This document shows, one piece after another, positions 48,356 to 59,777 of a stretch of 63,308 nt of DNA. The stretch comes from Lindgomyces ingoldianus (taxonomy: Eukaryota > Ascomycota > Dothideomycetes > Pleosporales > Lindgomycetaceae), in the NCBI RefSeq assembly GCF_010093535.1, contig NW_022985189.1:589382-652689 (forward strand), read 5' to 3'. The position numbers and the translations under genes are program-made. Below the pieces are notes generated by a model, which saw nothing but the letters and a program-made list of their open reading frames with translations, was not told where the DNA came from and made no database searches. The stretch's first letter is position 1, and each line of letters opens with the position of its first letter.

Positions 48356-49258
48356 ATTTTAGACTTTTACCTCTTAATAATTTATAAAGTAATTTGTTAG
48401 TTTATAGTTTATTCTATACTTTTAATAAAGTTTTTTATTAAGCTTGTTATAGATCTTGTCTACTATTAAGCCTTTTTTTATGCTTATAGCTTTTATTACT
48501 AGTTCTAAATTTTTATTCTTTAAGGTTTTAAAGTCTAGGCATTTCTAACAGAAGTCTTCTACTTTTTTATAGTTTAAGTAAGCTTTTTTCTTAAGCTAGC
48601 CTTTTTATTTATGTGTTAAAAAAAGTCTATTTTCTTTTTTTATTTTTAAAGCTTTTTTTTATAGCTTTTACTTCGCTAAGATTTATAAGTTTCTTTAAAA
48701 AATATTTTTCTTTTTTTTTATAAAAAACCTATGTAGATTTTTAACTAGTGTTCTTTTTTTCTTTAATTTAAAGTTCTGTTCTTAGTGTCTGTTATTATAG
48801 ATAGTTACTAATTTAATAAACTCTTCTAGTTTCTTTAGTTTATTAATGTGTTTATATTTATTCTTAATTTAGTCTTAAAGCCTTTTATAAAACATGCAGT
48901 AGAGGGCTCTTTAGTTAGTCTAGCTGCATATAGCTTATTATTTACAAAATTATACTGTGTATTACTATACTATTTCTTTTTTTTTATTAAAAATTATTTA
49001 TTTTATCTACTACTATTTTTTCTTTATTTACTTACTTATAGATAGTTTTTAAGGCCTTTTTAAACTCTTTAATGTTTTTAAAGATTTATTAGGTTTAGTT
49101 ACATAGTTAGGTTTCTATTCTCTTGTATTAGTCCTAGCTATCTGTATAGGGCTAGAACTATATAGCTAGAGTTTTTTCTAGGTAAAGGCCTATCTACTTA
49201 ACTATTTCTTTATCTGTTTAAAAGGCTTCTAAGTTGTAGCTTATATAGAGCTAGTAAT

Positions 49259-49538
49259 TGTAACGATCCTCATGAATCGTTCCATCTCGGATGGCCCGGA
49301 AGGTCCCCGTATCGGCCCCGACCCCGACCTGGCCCTAACCCCTGCTGTTACCCCTATTCCCTTATGTATTTAGTCGCACCTTGCCCCTGTAGCTAGCTTA
49401 GTAGTTTTCTAATATCCTTTTGTACAAGGCCTATAGGTGTTAATGGCATTCCTAGGTTCCGAGTCCCCACGCACTCCCATATGCCTCTGAGTGGATTCCC
49501 ACCGCATTCAGACCTATTGTCTTGCCTGCGCTGTTACA
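49259..49538 (+). mobile_element. Solo LTR, Gypsy2 family, in Gypsy3
   Basis: 280 bases, TGTAACGATCC to GCTGTTACA; target duplication GTAAT at 49254-49258 and 49539-49543. Little mutated. Confidence 0.85.
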
Positions 49539-49812
49539 GTAATAAGTAAAGAAAGCTTTAAGTTTTTAAACTACCTATAAAAAGTTTTAAAAGTGCTAAG
49601 CATAGAGACTTCTTTACTAGAGTGTTTATTTACTTATTAAGCTAATAGTAAAGAGTAAAGAGTTTAACTTATAAGTTTACTACCTATCTTATAAGTTCTG
49701 CCTTAGAGGCTATTAAGTTTACAGTTAATCCTAATAAAGCTGCTCTTATTATAGACGTGTTTTTAAAAATAAAAAGAATAAAATTTATACTTTGTTAAAG
49801 GGTAGTAATTAA

Positions 49813-50433
49813 TGTTATTATTTTTACTTTAGAGTATAGTTACCTAAAGTACGCTAGGCTAAGAAAGAAAATAGAGGAGTCTAGATAAGAAAAGACTAGG
49901 CTATTAATAGGTGTATAGTCCGCGTAGCTTTTATTCTAGGGTAGGAGGAGTAGGCTAACTGTAGCTTGCCCTTTAATAGTAGTATAAGGTGCTTAGGTTA
50001 AACAGTTCTTAGTAAAACAAGATAAAAGTATATATAGTATAAGATATATAATTAGTATTACTTTTATTATAAGGTAGTAGTACTACTTAGTCTATGTAGT
50101 AATAAACTAGGATATACTAAACTTTAATTATAGCCTTTCTAATAATAGTTAAAGTTTAAACTATATACATAAGGTTTTTAGTAGTTAAGTGTTGTTAAGC
50201 GCAATGCGCGTTTGCCTATCCTACAGCGCGCATTAGCGCTTGTTGCGCTTAAACGTTCTTTTCCTATTAGACGCTACCCTTAGCTGTGCACTAGTCTAAT
50301 AAGTCTATCTATTTGTTGTCTGTTAAGTTACGTAACTTAGCGGGTGGGGTGACAAGGGAACTCTAGCCTTGTTTGTTTAAAACAGTGAGGCACTTGTAGT
50401 TAGTAGCTTATAGTTTAATTGTAGATTGTAACA
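49813..50433 (-). repeat. Right LTR of Gypsy3
   Basis: 621 bases ending GATTGTAACA. Its last 150 bases are less mutated (GCGGGTGGGGTGACAAGG) than the left copy. Uninterrupted at AAGATATATAATTAG, the site where FB3 sits in the left LTR. Confidence 0.85.
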
Positions 50434-50863
50434 AAAACACTACTTAAACGCGCTAAAAGAACATTAAATACAGCTTACACTTTAAGCTTTAAGTAAAATA
50501 TAATACTTTTAAAGTAACATGCTGCAGCTATGTATAAGGTTTTTTAAAAAATAATAAATAAGGTTAACTTTTTAGCAAAACGCAACAGCTAATTTTATAG
50601 CTAGCTTATAAAGGCTAGATAATAATAAAAAGTAGGTAATTATTAAGCATATACTTAAGCTATATGCGTAAGGATTTTCTCTTTAGCTAGTAACTATAGC
50701 TAATATAGCTAATTCTTTACATAGTAAGTATAATCTAGACTAGATTAGCATAAACTAGCTTAGTATAATTATAAAGTGTTATCTAGAGCTTAAAGTAAAG
50801 TTTTAAGTATAAGTATAGTTAGTAGATATTCTGCTTATTATAAACCCTATTTTATTAAAGTGA

Positions 50864-51154
50864 TGTAACGGCACAGGTAAGACAATAGGTCTAAATGCGG
50901 TAGGAATCCACTCAGAGGTATATAGGAGTGCGTGGGGACTTAATAACCTGGGAATTCTATTAACACCTATAGGCCTTGTACAAAGGATATTAGAAAACTA
51001 CTAAGCTAGCTAAGAGAAGAGGTGCGACTAAATACTTAGGGGGAATAGAGGTAACTGCGGGGGACAGGGTCAAGTCATGGTCAGAGCCGATACAGGGACC
51101 CTTCGGATAGGTTCTAAGCGACCTGAGATGGAACGATTTGTAAGAATTGTTACA
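50864..51154 (-). mobile_element. Solo LTR, Gypsy2 family, in FB4
   Basis: 291 bases, TGTAACGGCAC to TTGTTACA. Flanks AGTGA and AGTTA differ at one base, an imperfect 5-bp duplication. An uninterrupted version of the target (ATTAAAGTTATAC) is seen in X1 near 5083. Confidence 0.8.
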
Positions 51155-51361
51155 AGTTATATATGTTATTATTTTAAATGCTATACTTAGCTTTTATATT
51201 ATTAATAAGACTAAGCTAGCTTTAAATTACTTTAAAATTCTTATAAAAGGCTTTTCTTATACTTAAACTTAAACTTTACTTTAAGCTTTAGAAAACACCT
51301 AAGCTAGTTAAAGCGTATAAAGGGAGTTATCTAAAACAAAGGTAAGTTAACTTACTATTAG

Positions 51362-51543
51362 TTAACTATAACACTAGAAGATAGGCCTTAACATAGGCCT
51401 TAACACAGGCTTCTGATAGAAACAAAAATCTTTTAATTTAGGTAGCAATTAGCTAAGTAACCTCATTTCTAAATAGGCTAACTATACCCCTGCAAAGCTT
51501 AGATTGTTGAGTGGCTAATGACTTTTAGTAGGCGACTGTACAT
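51362..51543. repeat. Unclassified repeat, second copy
   Basis: Partner of 24684-24853 in the same orientation; a short internal duplication (ccttaacataggccttaac) makes it slightly longer. Confidence 0.6.
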
Positions 51544-51833
51544 TTAACTATAATAGTTATTTACTTTGTACTTTTCTATAACTATACTTTCTTTTATTAT
51601 TTTTACTATTTTACTTTATACCTTTTATACTTATTTAGTATACGTTATAGCTAATTTAAAGACAAAAAAAAGTTCTAGGTTAGATTACTATTAAAGCTTA
51701 GTATTACTTTAAGTTAAAATAATACTGTAATAAGATAGGCGCCTTGCCTGCAAAATCAATACTATACAACTTTCCCTACTGCACTAAAAGATACGCACGA
51801 GAATGCTTAAGCTAAGTATTCTCGCATAGTATA

Positions 51834-51850
51834 ATATATATATATATATA
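51834..51850. repeat. TA microsatellite
   Basis: About eight TA units at the transition from RIP-mutated to balanced DNA, soon followed by GCTAGGGCTAGCACTAGCACTAGC-like short repeats. Confidence 0.7.
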
Positions 51851-52149
51851 GATAATGCTAGGGCTAGCACTAGCACTAGCGGTTGCCTCTAGTCTAGCCT
51901 AAACCTCTATAAGCGAGAGAAGGCCACGTGGTTGACTGTGCCTACCTTGTTACAAATACTAGGTGAAGAGTTTAAGGCTTAGTACTATAACTTATCTTAA
52001 GCTAGAGTAGAGTAGGTATACAAACTTATACCTACGTGGTCATAAAGTCGGCTCTTTGCTATAGTGCTTGTCTCTACTCTCCATCACCAACTGCGCTTCC
52101 CTCCCTGCCAGGTGCGAGTTGTTGCGGGATCTCTCATATGAAAATCAAC

Positions 52150-52468
52150 TTAGTATGTAAGCATAGCTTTATGGTAGTTGTTGAGGATATTAGCAATCGA
52201 TGCGACCGGTAGATACGCTACCATCAACAAATCAAATATTCGACCTATTCCACTCCGATAACCAAGATCATTGATCTTTCCCGGATAATAAACTAACATC
52301 ACTAAGCATAACACAGAGGGAATGAAAACGATAAGGATCAAGCCCGCTGCTTTCTAGGCAGTCTGCCGGAAGCTTTAGATTCAGGTCAGTCACGAGATAA
52401 ACCCCCCCGTAAAGAATGGGTGGCTTTGTCGCCAGTACAAGCGGCCACTTTTTAAACAGGTCTTCCAA
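52150..52468 (-). pseudogene. Possible gene remnant with a hydrophobic segment
   Basis: Two overlapping minus-strand frames: an upstream one (52468 to about 52350) reading KWPLVLATKPPILYGG, and a downstream one (about 52341-52150) with a membrane-like stretch LILIVFIPSVLCLVML. They could be exons joined by a short intron (a CTAG acceptor-like site lies just before the second) or parts of a frameshifted copy. I do not recognise the family. Composition is not RIP-like. Confidence 0.25.
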
Positions 52469-53187
52469 TAGGCCACCCGAGTTGTCGCCGCCGAAGAATC
52501 GCAGGTAACGGCGGGGTGGGGTCAGCTGCCACCTAAGAGTTTGATATCATAGACTTGTGCGCTCTTTATGCTACGAGCTCTATCGTGGATCGTTGAACAA
52601 TAAGTTCATATTTCTTATTAAGCGGATGCATTCCCTAATGGTCCATGATTCTGTCGCGTTTTTCACGAAAGGTGGTTGCTGCGAAGACAAGTGTAGCTAT
52701 TTACACTGACACGTTAATATTATTTATATCTCTCCTCAATGCGACATGATATGTATAATTTTATTAAGCAATTAACTCTCTCGTAAAAAAGGGCAGATCC
52801 TTTAACTCCCTCAAGAGTTACTCGGAAGAGGTTAAAACACCCCTACATATCTGATCTGGCGGAGTATATTGCACATAAGAATATATTAACCGAATGGCAT
52901 CCTCCGTATCTTGTTACGAGATCTCACTCTTTCCATCATTTGTGTGAGTACCACACGGAGATTACGTTGCATTCGCTTGGCAGAATGCAAGCCCACTATT
53001 CCTTCATCAAACTCACGACGTGCAGATACAGAAGAAGAAATATGCTCGGAGTGCACAATGTAACTCTGCGCTATCAACCTTGCGCAGCCAGTTTGGCGCA
53101 TATATCAGAGGAAGAGAACATTACAAGACAGCGTACTCTGCATAATCGCATAAGATTGAGGCGCATTATCATCTATTGCATTTCGAG
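52469..53187. promoter_or_regulatory. Upstream region of the AA9 gene; no other gene supported
   Basis: Balanced composition; short frames only. A TATA-like ATATATC lies around 53099-53105, about 85 bases before the AA9 start codon. Promoter role is inferred from position. Confidence 0.4.
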
Positions 53188-54674
53188 ATGAAGTTCACTG
53201 TTCTTATCGTCGTCACCTCTACGCTTATGAGCGCTAATGCTCACTGTAAGTCTCCAACTCTGATTGCGCATACTCTCTGTCGCAAACTCCTCAATCCACC
53301 GCCTCTTAACCAGTGCGCCCGTAAACCAACAACTAGCGCTAAACACTTGGCAGACTTCTTTGACCGCTTGATGCACAACAACACTTGGTCCGAGCCATGG
53401 GAATACATCCGGTGTGCTATCCGACCTTCCAACCACCATCGATTCCCTCTCCGCCAAGCGCAGTACTTACCGATTCATGCTGCAGAAAAATCAGCCCCCA
53501 AGAATCAGGCAGCGCGACCCCAACAGACTATGACTATATAATCCCTATCGTAGATCCAAGCTCGCCAGATTTGCGCTGTGGTCGCAACGCATCAAGTCCG
53601 TGGTCGAATCCAAAGACAGCGGTAATACAGGCTGGTGATACTGTCGGATTTGCAGTGAATACTACGGTTGGATTACCGATCGCGGGCGCGATCGTCATGC
53701 CCTGGGATGTAGGGACTCCAACTCACCTTTCCTTTGTCCATCCTGTCTCTTTTTCATTCTCTGTGACTTGAGGTTTGAGGGAAAGTGCAAATTCTAACCA
53801 CTTTTACACGGCACACAGCGCTGGCCAAACCTATACCATCCCGGCCCCGCAACAGCATGGCTCTCTGCGGCCCCTGGTCCATTGAAAGAGTACACGGGTG
53901 ACGGAGACTGGGTTAAGATTCTAAGTGTTGTGGGGCGAACGAACCAGTCTGAGCCGCCGAATGATGAGTACTACTGGAAACATCAGTGGGGAACCTATCA
54001 AGCTAAGAGTGTGAGAATTCCTTTAAGACCTTCTGCCCGCACTTTGAAGACTACTGTTATAGGTACATGTAGACCAACCAGAACTAATTGCTTGGTTGTG
54101 ACGTTGTAGTGGAACTTTACTATACCGGCATCCACACCCCCAGGAAACTATCTCCTTCGCTTCGAACATATATACCCTCTTCCTGTGAACGCACTGTACG
54201 TATCCCATTCAAAGCTCAATTCACGCCCTAAATCGTGAGATATTGCAACTTGGAATCTCGCCTGAGCAGCAGCGAACGCTTGAACGATACTATTTTCGCT
54301 AAATATCGTGCGCTGAGATTTTATACGCCAGTGGCTCCTTGAGACTAGTTTTCCTGTTCAACTTCAGTTGTCTTTCTTACTAACTTTTCATCGTTATATC
54401 TAGTCAAGGCGCGCAATTCTACGTCAACTGCGCCCACGTCCGGATCGTCAATCCTCGCAATCATGTCAACGTGCCAAGCCCAGTTGTCAAGATCCCGGGT
54501 GTTTATGCGTTTGGACAGAAAGGTATAGCAGACATCACAACAAAAGAATCAATAGAATACCAGTTAACTGAATGGTGGACGAAAACAGAAATCTACTTCT
54601 ACGCCGATGTTGGTAATGAGACCTATGATATCAGAGACTTTGTTAAGCCGAAACCGGTAGTGTGGAGTGGTTAA
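53188..54674 (+). CDS. AA9 lytic polysaccharide monooxygenase (GH61 family), six exons
   Basis: Exons 53188-53245, 53354-53411, 53486 to about 53735 (53762 also possible), 53819-54010, 54110-54195 and 54404-54674; product about 304-313 aa. Signal peptide MKFTVLIVVTSTLMSANA is followed by histidine 19, which becomes the N-terminal copper ligand after cleavage; intron 1 splits the next codon (HYFFDRL). Later exons give WEYIR, SPDLRCGRNA, LYHPGPATAWLS (second copper histidine), YTGDGDWVKI, FTIPASTPPGNYLLRFEH and AQFYVNCAHVRIV, whose Gln and Tyr fit the AA9 active site. Donors GTAAGT, GTGTGC, GTGAGA and GTACGT join in frame to AG acceptors; the exon 3 donor is not settled. Secreted; by family it oxidatively cleaves cellulose or related glucans using copper. 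No premature stop is visible in the joined exons. Confidence 0.88.
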
Positions 54675-54759
54675 GAGGTCTAGGGAAAACAGTACTCTAT
54701 GCTTAGGGTTAGCCTGCTAAGCATATTATTTAGCACAGTAAAATTAAAAACTTTACCTA

Positions 54760-54955
54760 ACGTATTTCACAAGTAAGCAGTCTACTTAAGAAAACAGTCT
54801 ACTCTAACTAAATTTTAGCACTGTAAATTTTAATTAATATTATATCTGCTAACTAACCTTTTACATACTAATAATAAAAGTTAACGTATTTTATAAGCAA
54901 GTAGTCTATACAAACAAGCGGTCTACTCTAATAAAATTTCTTCACGTTGTACAGT
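54760..54955. repeat. MITE-like fragments downstream of the AA9 gene
   Basis: Two direct copies of AACGTATTTCACAAGTAAG / AACGTATTTTATAAGCAAG at about 54764 and 54893, each followed by AGTCTAC and TCTACTCTAA. The same terminal type occurs at 26160-26600. Strongly AT-rich. Confidence 0.5.
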
Positions 54956-55189
54956 AGGTGCTAGGAAGTGATCATCCTCCGCACCGTGCGCAAGCGAATA
55001 CAATCTGCCTACACAGTTTTCTATAAGGATTTTAGGGATAGATTGCAATTAAAAATTAAAGCTTTTAATTTATATAATAGAATTAATAACAGAGAATCTT
55101 TTAGAGTAGTAATTGTTCACTAGCAGGTGGAGCCTCCCTGGGCAGCCCTGACGTCAGCAACGCGCTAGGGCATAGATGATATACACTTC

Positions 55190-56130
55190 TGCTAATCTTC
55201 TAGCTTTAACCTATCCTACTTCTTCTTTAGGATAGACTTTATCTTTTTAATATTACTTATTTAGTGTTTTTTTTTTAAAATCTAAATCTTTATAATGCGC
55301 TAGAGGTTTTTAATAGAATTTAAATTAAAACTTTGTGCTAGCTACACTATACAATCTATGCAAAGCTTTTCTTAGAAACCTGTAGTTATCTTTAACCTAT
55401 AGTATAAAGCTCTATTCTTCTACTACAACATAATACTGCGTTTTTTAAAGACTTTAGCATAAAACAGCTATGTGTAAGTAGCTAAAACTTTATTATAGTA
55501 TCTTTTTAAGTCTATCTACTTGCCTTAAGGCAGTATAACTAGCTCTAACTTAAAATCCTAGGATATAGCTACCTATACTCTAACAAAGCTTCTCCTGCTC
55601 TTAAAAGTAGGCTTTAGGTATTAAGATTTATACGCACACAATGCCCCCTTCTCCTACTTGCAGTATTAGGTAGTAGAGATAAGTCCTACTTTAAAAGTTA
55701 ATTTATTAGAGAAGTAGACGCATTTAAAGTTATTATTATTCTAGGTTTTTATATAGGCACCTTAGCAATAATAATTAAGCTTATAGAAGGGCTTAAAGTA
55801 GGGCTTAGCGCGCAGTTTAAATGCGTAGTACTTATTTTTTTGTAGGTATTACTTTACTGTATTAACACAGATTACAGTTGCTGTTTTTCTAGAAGTAGCA
55901 AGTACTTTATACATTTTAAAGGGAAACTGCTCTAGGTGTTGTACTAATTATTGCTCTACGCGCTTATTAAGCTTTAAAGGTTTCCCTATGCAACAGGCCT
56001 TTTTCTAGGGCTTATCCTTACATTTTTGCAACTACTTAAGTATTAACTTAATTAATAAGATTAGAATAGGAAAAGTCTTCTGTATCTTTAAGAGGCTAAA
56101 ACTAATACAAGAGAGCGCCTAGATGCTAGC
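55190..56130 (-). pseudogene. Tc1/mariner-type transposase remnant, RIP-inactivated
   Basis: Minus-strand frame with many TAG/TAA. Bases 56070-55840 give a helix-turn-helix region (GKPLKLNKRVEQ, VQHLEQFPFKMYKVLA, VNTVK, YAFKLRAKPYFKPF), typical of Tc1-like DNA-binding domains. About 55730-55690 reads FKCVYFSNKLTFKVGL, the site of the first catalytic aspartate (usual FSDE), now FSNK as expected from G-to-A changes. About 55600-55400 reads VAIS..DFKLELVILP and KRSIML..KNRALYYR, the region of the second aspartate (usual EDNAxxH). Inactive. Element ends were not located with certainty. Confidence 0.75.
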
Positions 56131-56454
56131 AAGGATAGGCTTATTGTATTCACAGCGAGCAGTTTTAGGTTGGGAAGGCATGGTGGTAGTGTGGAGAAGG
56201 AGGAGAACGAGTGGTGTGGAAAATTTTAAGGTGTGTGGGTTGACCCGATATAGTAAGTTAAGCGAGAGGATGATGACTTCTTAGCACCTATTGTACTTTA
56301 GTTAATAATTTCTTTGCTTATTAAACTTTAATACACTAATAAAAGAAAGGTAAACACTTTTAGCTTTTTAAATAATTGTAAAAAGCTACATGTTAAGCAT
56401 TTAAAACTACTATAGCAATTTATAAAGTTTTTCAAACTACACTTACTTAAAAAC
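56131..56454. other. Spacer, no gene seen
   Basis: 56131-56290 has balanced, G-rich composition (GGTGGTAGTGTGGAGAAGG). The rest is AT-rich with ACTAATAAAAGAAAGG and AGCTTTTTAA words also seen at 26440-26490, probably more of the same MITE-like repeat. Confidence 0.4.
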
Positions 56455-56835
56455 TGTTAGATATGCGCACCTACTGTTAAGACAGGAGGAACGCTTGACG
56501 AAAGCTGCTACATAGTACAAGCAATAAGCTCGAACAGTAAATTGCAGCATTTTGCAGCATGTTGCAGCATTTTACAGCATTTTGCAGCATGTTGCAGCAT
56601 TTTGCAGCATGTTGCAGCAAATTGCAGCATTTTGCAGCATTTTGCAGCATGTTGCAAGCTGGTCGCGCATAGGGCAAGTGCGCGAGGGACTCGGATCGGC
56701 AAAACAAAAAGCCGAGCAACACAAGTAGAGCAGAAAAAGGATTAATAAATCAATACAATCAATCATCATCCTATACATCATATCCAAACCCATCATTCAT
56801 CTCAGGAAGCCTAGAAACAGTGCTTTAATCTAATA
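56455..56835 (+). mobile_element. Solo LTR of the Copia3 family
   Basis: Starts TGTTAGATATGCGCACC, ends AATCTAATA (CTGACA in the less mutated copy); target duplication AAAAC at 56450-56454 and 56836-56840. Inverted partner at 59778-60145. Contains a GCAGCATTTT/GCAGCATGTT minisatellite at 56543-56655. Confidence 0.8.
56543..56655 (+). repeat. Minisatellite of about 10-base units inside the LTR
   Basis: Repeats of TTGCAGCAT(T/G) with small variants. Frames through it give artificial LQHAAKCCNMLQN-type peptides on both strands, which are not genes. A second array in the inverted LTR is at about 59955-60062. Confidence 0.85.
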
Positions 56836-56846
56836 AAAACATAAGA

Positions 56847-59753
56847 ACGTACTTTACAAGCAAGTTGCTTACACACCTAAGTTGCTTACTTTTGCTAAGA
56901 CTACAATCTAACAAACTCTATTATAGCCTATAATAACCTACTCTAGAACTATATAGTATTGTATAGCCTAGAATATTATTTAGATACTACTTTTACTTCT
57001 TACTTACACATTTACGTGTTATGCCTAGTCTAATTACACTATTTATAGGGCCTTTAGAATAGCTTACTTACTTTAGCTTATACTTACCTTTTTACTTTTT
57101 TTTATTACTATACACTTTAAACTTTTTTAAAGCTATTAAGTGTAAGCTTTTTTAAATTATTAAAGTGTTTTTACTTTAATTTACTTTTTTTATATAATTT
57201 ATATTATGCAGCTACTTTATTAGCTACTTAAAGCTTAGTAGTGTTTTATTATACTAATACTAGCTTATATATAATTATTACTACTTTGTTTTAAAACTTT
57301 TTTAAACACTTTAACTATAAATGTTAGTAAACTATTTATATACTTTTAAATTTTTATTTTTATAAACATTAATTATAACTTAAGTTTTAAAGTATTACTT
57401 AAGGTTTATAAGTACTAAAGCTTAATATATATAAGTATTAGTAGTAATAAAGTGTATAACTTTATATTAATGCTTATTATAACTTATTATAAGTTAAAAA
57501 AAAACTAATTTAGCGCTTTAAAACTTTTAAATATTACTAAAAGTAATTATAGTATAAGCTACTTTAAAGTATAGTAAAAACTTTATTTTTATAATATAAG
57601 TAATTTAGTTATGTAACATACTTTATAGGTAAGTTACTTACACACCTAAGTTACTTACTTTTACTAAGACTACACTACACTACTTAGACATGTTAAAGAA
57701 ATGTTAGATATAGCTTATACTTTAAGCTTTTAAATAAAATATAACACTATTTAAGTAACATGCTATAGCTATTTATAAAGTCTTTTAAAAAATATAAGTA
57801 ACTAACATGCTAAATAACCTTTCTAAGCTAATTATACAGCTAACTTATAAAAGCTAGATAATAATAAAGAGTAAGTAATTATTTAGTACATACTTAGGCT
57901 AGATGTGTAAGGATTTCCCTCTTAGCTAGTAGCTATAGCTAATATGGCTAGTTCTTTACATACTAAGTATAATATAGGCTATGTTAGCATAAACTAGCTT
58001 AATATATTTACTAAGTGTTACCTAAAGCTTAAAGTAAAGTTTAAGTGTAAGTATAACTATAAAAAAGCTTTTTATAAAAATTTTATAGTAATTTAAAGCT
58101 AAGTATAGCATCTAAAATAATAAAATATATAACTTTAATAAAAGAAAGTTTATAATAGGCTAGATATCTACTAGAGTAGTTATTATAAGTCTAAAAAGAT
58201 AAGAACAGCTAAAAGCAGTCTAGCTAGGTAACTAGAAGTAGACAACAGCTATTTAGAGCATTAATGCTAAAAGTAGGCTATTCTACCTTTTATTATTTTT
58301 TAAGGTAGTAATTACTTTTTAAACTAGTATAAAAAATTCTACTTTAGAATTAAGTTATTATAGTCTCTAAGTGTAGCTAAACTACTAATTAGCTTAGTCT
58401 AGACTAGTTAAAGCACTTTAACACGCATATAAAAAAGTGTATAAGCGCTAAGCTAAAAACCTTACACATAACTAAATTACTTATATTATAAAAATAAAGT
58501 TCTTACTATGCTTTAAAGTAGTTTATAATACTATAATTACTTTTAGTAATATCTAAAAAAAAGTTCTAAAGCGGTAAATTAGTTGTTTTTAACGTATAAT
58601 AAGTTATAATAAGCTTTAATATAAAGTTATACACTTTATTACTACTACTACTTATATATAATAAGCTTTAGTAGTTATAAACCTTAAGTAATACTTTAAA
58701 ACTAAAGTTATAATTAATGTTTATAAAAAGTATATAAATAGTTTACTAACTTTTATAGTTAAAGTGTTTAAAAAAGTTTTAAAAAAGTAGTAATAATTAT
58801 AGATAAGCTAGTATTAGTATAATAGAAAATTACTAAGCTTTAAGTAGCTAATAAAGTAGCTATATAACATAAATTATATAAAAGAAAGTAAATTAAAATA
58901 TAAAAAACTTTAATAATTTAAAAAAGCTTATATTTAATAGCTTTAAAAAAGTTTAAAACGCATAGTAATAAAAAAAGTAAAAAGGTAAGTGTAAGCTAAA
59001 GTAAGTAAGCTATTCTAAAAGGGCTGTACATAGTGTAATTAAACTAAGCATAACACATATATGTGTAAGTAAGAAGTAAAAGTAGTATCTAAATAATATT
59101 CTAGGCTGTACTATACTATATAGTGCTAGAGCAAGTTGTTATAGGCTATAATAGAGTTTATTAGGGTGTGGTCTTAGCAAAAGTAAGCAACTTAGGTGTG
59201 TAAGCAACTTACCTGTGAAGTACGTTATAAGAGTTTAGCTTAACATCTATATACTTTGTTAAAAAAGTAAAATAACCTATATTAAGTAGCTATAAAAAGT
59301 GTAATAAGTAAAAAAGTATATAAATAGTAATAATTTTACTACTTTTATAGCTATTAATAACTAGTAAACAGTTGCTACTAATAGTATACTTCTTTATATA
59401 CATGTTAAAGTACTTTAACAAGTCTAAACTAAGCTAATTAGTAGTTTAGCTACACTTAAAAACTATAATAATTTATTTTTAAAGTAAAATTTTTTTATAC
59501 TAGATTAAAAAGTAATTACTACTTTAAAAAATAATAAAAGTAAAATAGCTTACTTTTTAATATTAATACTTAGCTAGACTTCTTTTAGCTATTTTTATTT
59601 CTTTAAACTTATAATAACTACTTTAGTAGAAATTTAGCCTATTATAAACTTTATTTTATTAAAGTTATACATGTTATTACTTTAAATACTACACTTAGCT
59701 TTAAATTACTATAAAAGTTTTATAAAAAGCTTTTTTATAGTTATATTTACACT
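56847..59753 (+). mobile_element. TIR element X, copy X3, split by X4 and truncated
   Basis: Left end ACGTACTTTACAAGCAAG at 56847; the flank lacks a clear TA. Interrupted by X4 after 57615, resumes at 59226 and stops at about 59753, short of its right terminus, where GTGATAACAGGC of unrelated DNA begins. Same orientation as X1. Confidence 0.75.
57616..59225 (-). mobile_element. TIR element X, copy X4, inserted in X3 in inverse orientation
   Basis: ACATACTTTATAGGTAAG at 57616 to GTGAAGTACGT at 59225, flanked by TA (57614-57615, 59226-59227). Length 1,610, about 250 shorter than X1 because an internal stretch near 58440 is missing. Confidence 0.8.
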
Positions 59754-59777
59754 GTGATAACAGGCACTGTCTCTACT

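Larger units (their letters stand above)
27001..50433 (-). mobile_element. Gypsy3: Ty3/Gypsy chromovirus-type element (minus strand) broken by at least six insertions
   Basis: Outer LTRs 27001-28719 (itself split by FB3) and 49813-50433; target duplication AAAAC at 26996-27000 and 50434-50438. Read on the minus strand: gag-like region in 49544-49812, 48356-49258 and 40797-41779; reverse transcriptase from about 39350 to 39045 continuing at 31846 down to about 31450 (AFQRVIN-like TFQRVIN, LVYLDNIFIYTK); integrase about 30800-30100 (NIYNKNNSRRHKTY, INFITKLPLL, FISKFQKAI); chromodomain-like tail near 29435-29270. TAG/TAA codons interrupt all frames. Inside it lie FB3, solo LTRs at 29865, 40192 and 49259, Gypsy2 and Copia2. 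Confidence 0.88.
26904..51340. mobile_element. Foldback element FB4, split by Gypsy3; right end missing
   Basis: Left end ACGTACACTACAGGCGAG at 26904 after TA (26902-26903). It breaks at 27000 for Gypsy3 and resumes at 50434-50438 (duplicated AAAAC) onward to about 51340, with a Gypsy2-family solo LTR inside. The opposite terminus was not found; sequence after about 51340 changes, so the element is truncated. The end point is approximate. Confidence 0.6.

Noticed and set aside
48158..48400. 80-aa plus-strand frame rich in Cys and Leu
   Set aside because: Lies across the 3' LTR of Copia2 into AT-rich DNA; no domain.
51834..51850. TA run considered as a telomere or origin signal
   Set aside because: Only a short dinucleotide repeat; no TTAGGG units anywhere near.
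53173..53457. Minus-strand frames overlapping the AA9 start
   Set aside because: Antisense shadows; the plus strand carries a signal peptide, splice sites and AA9 motifs.
56477..56796. Open frames of 64-81 aa with CCNMLQNAAK-type repeats
   Set aside because: They come from the GCAGCAT minisatellite in an LTR, are open on both strands and in several frames, and have mirror copies at 59817-60148. Not genes.
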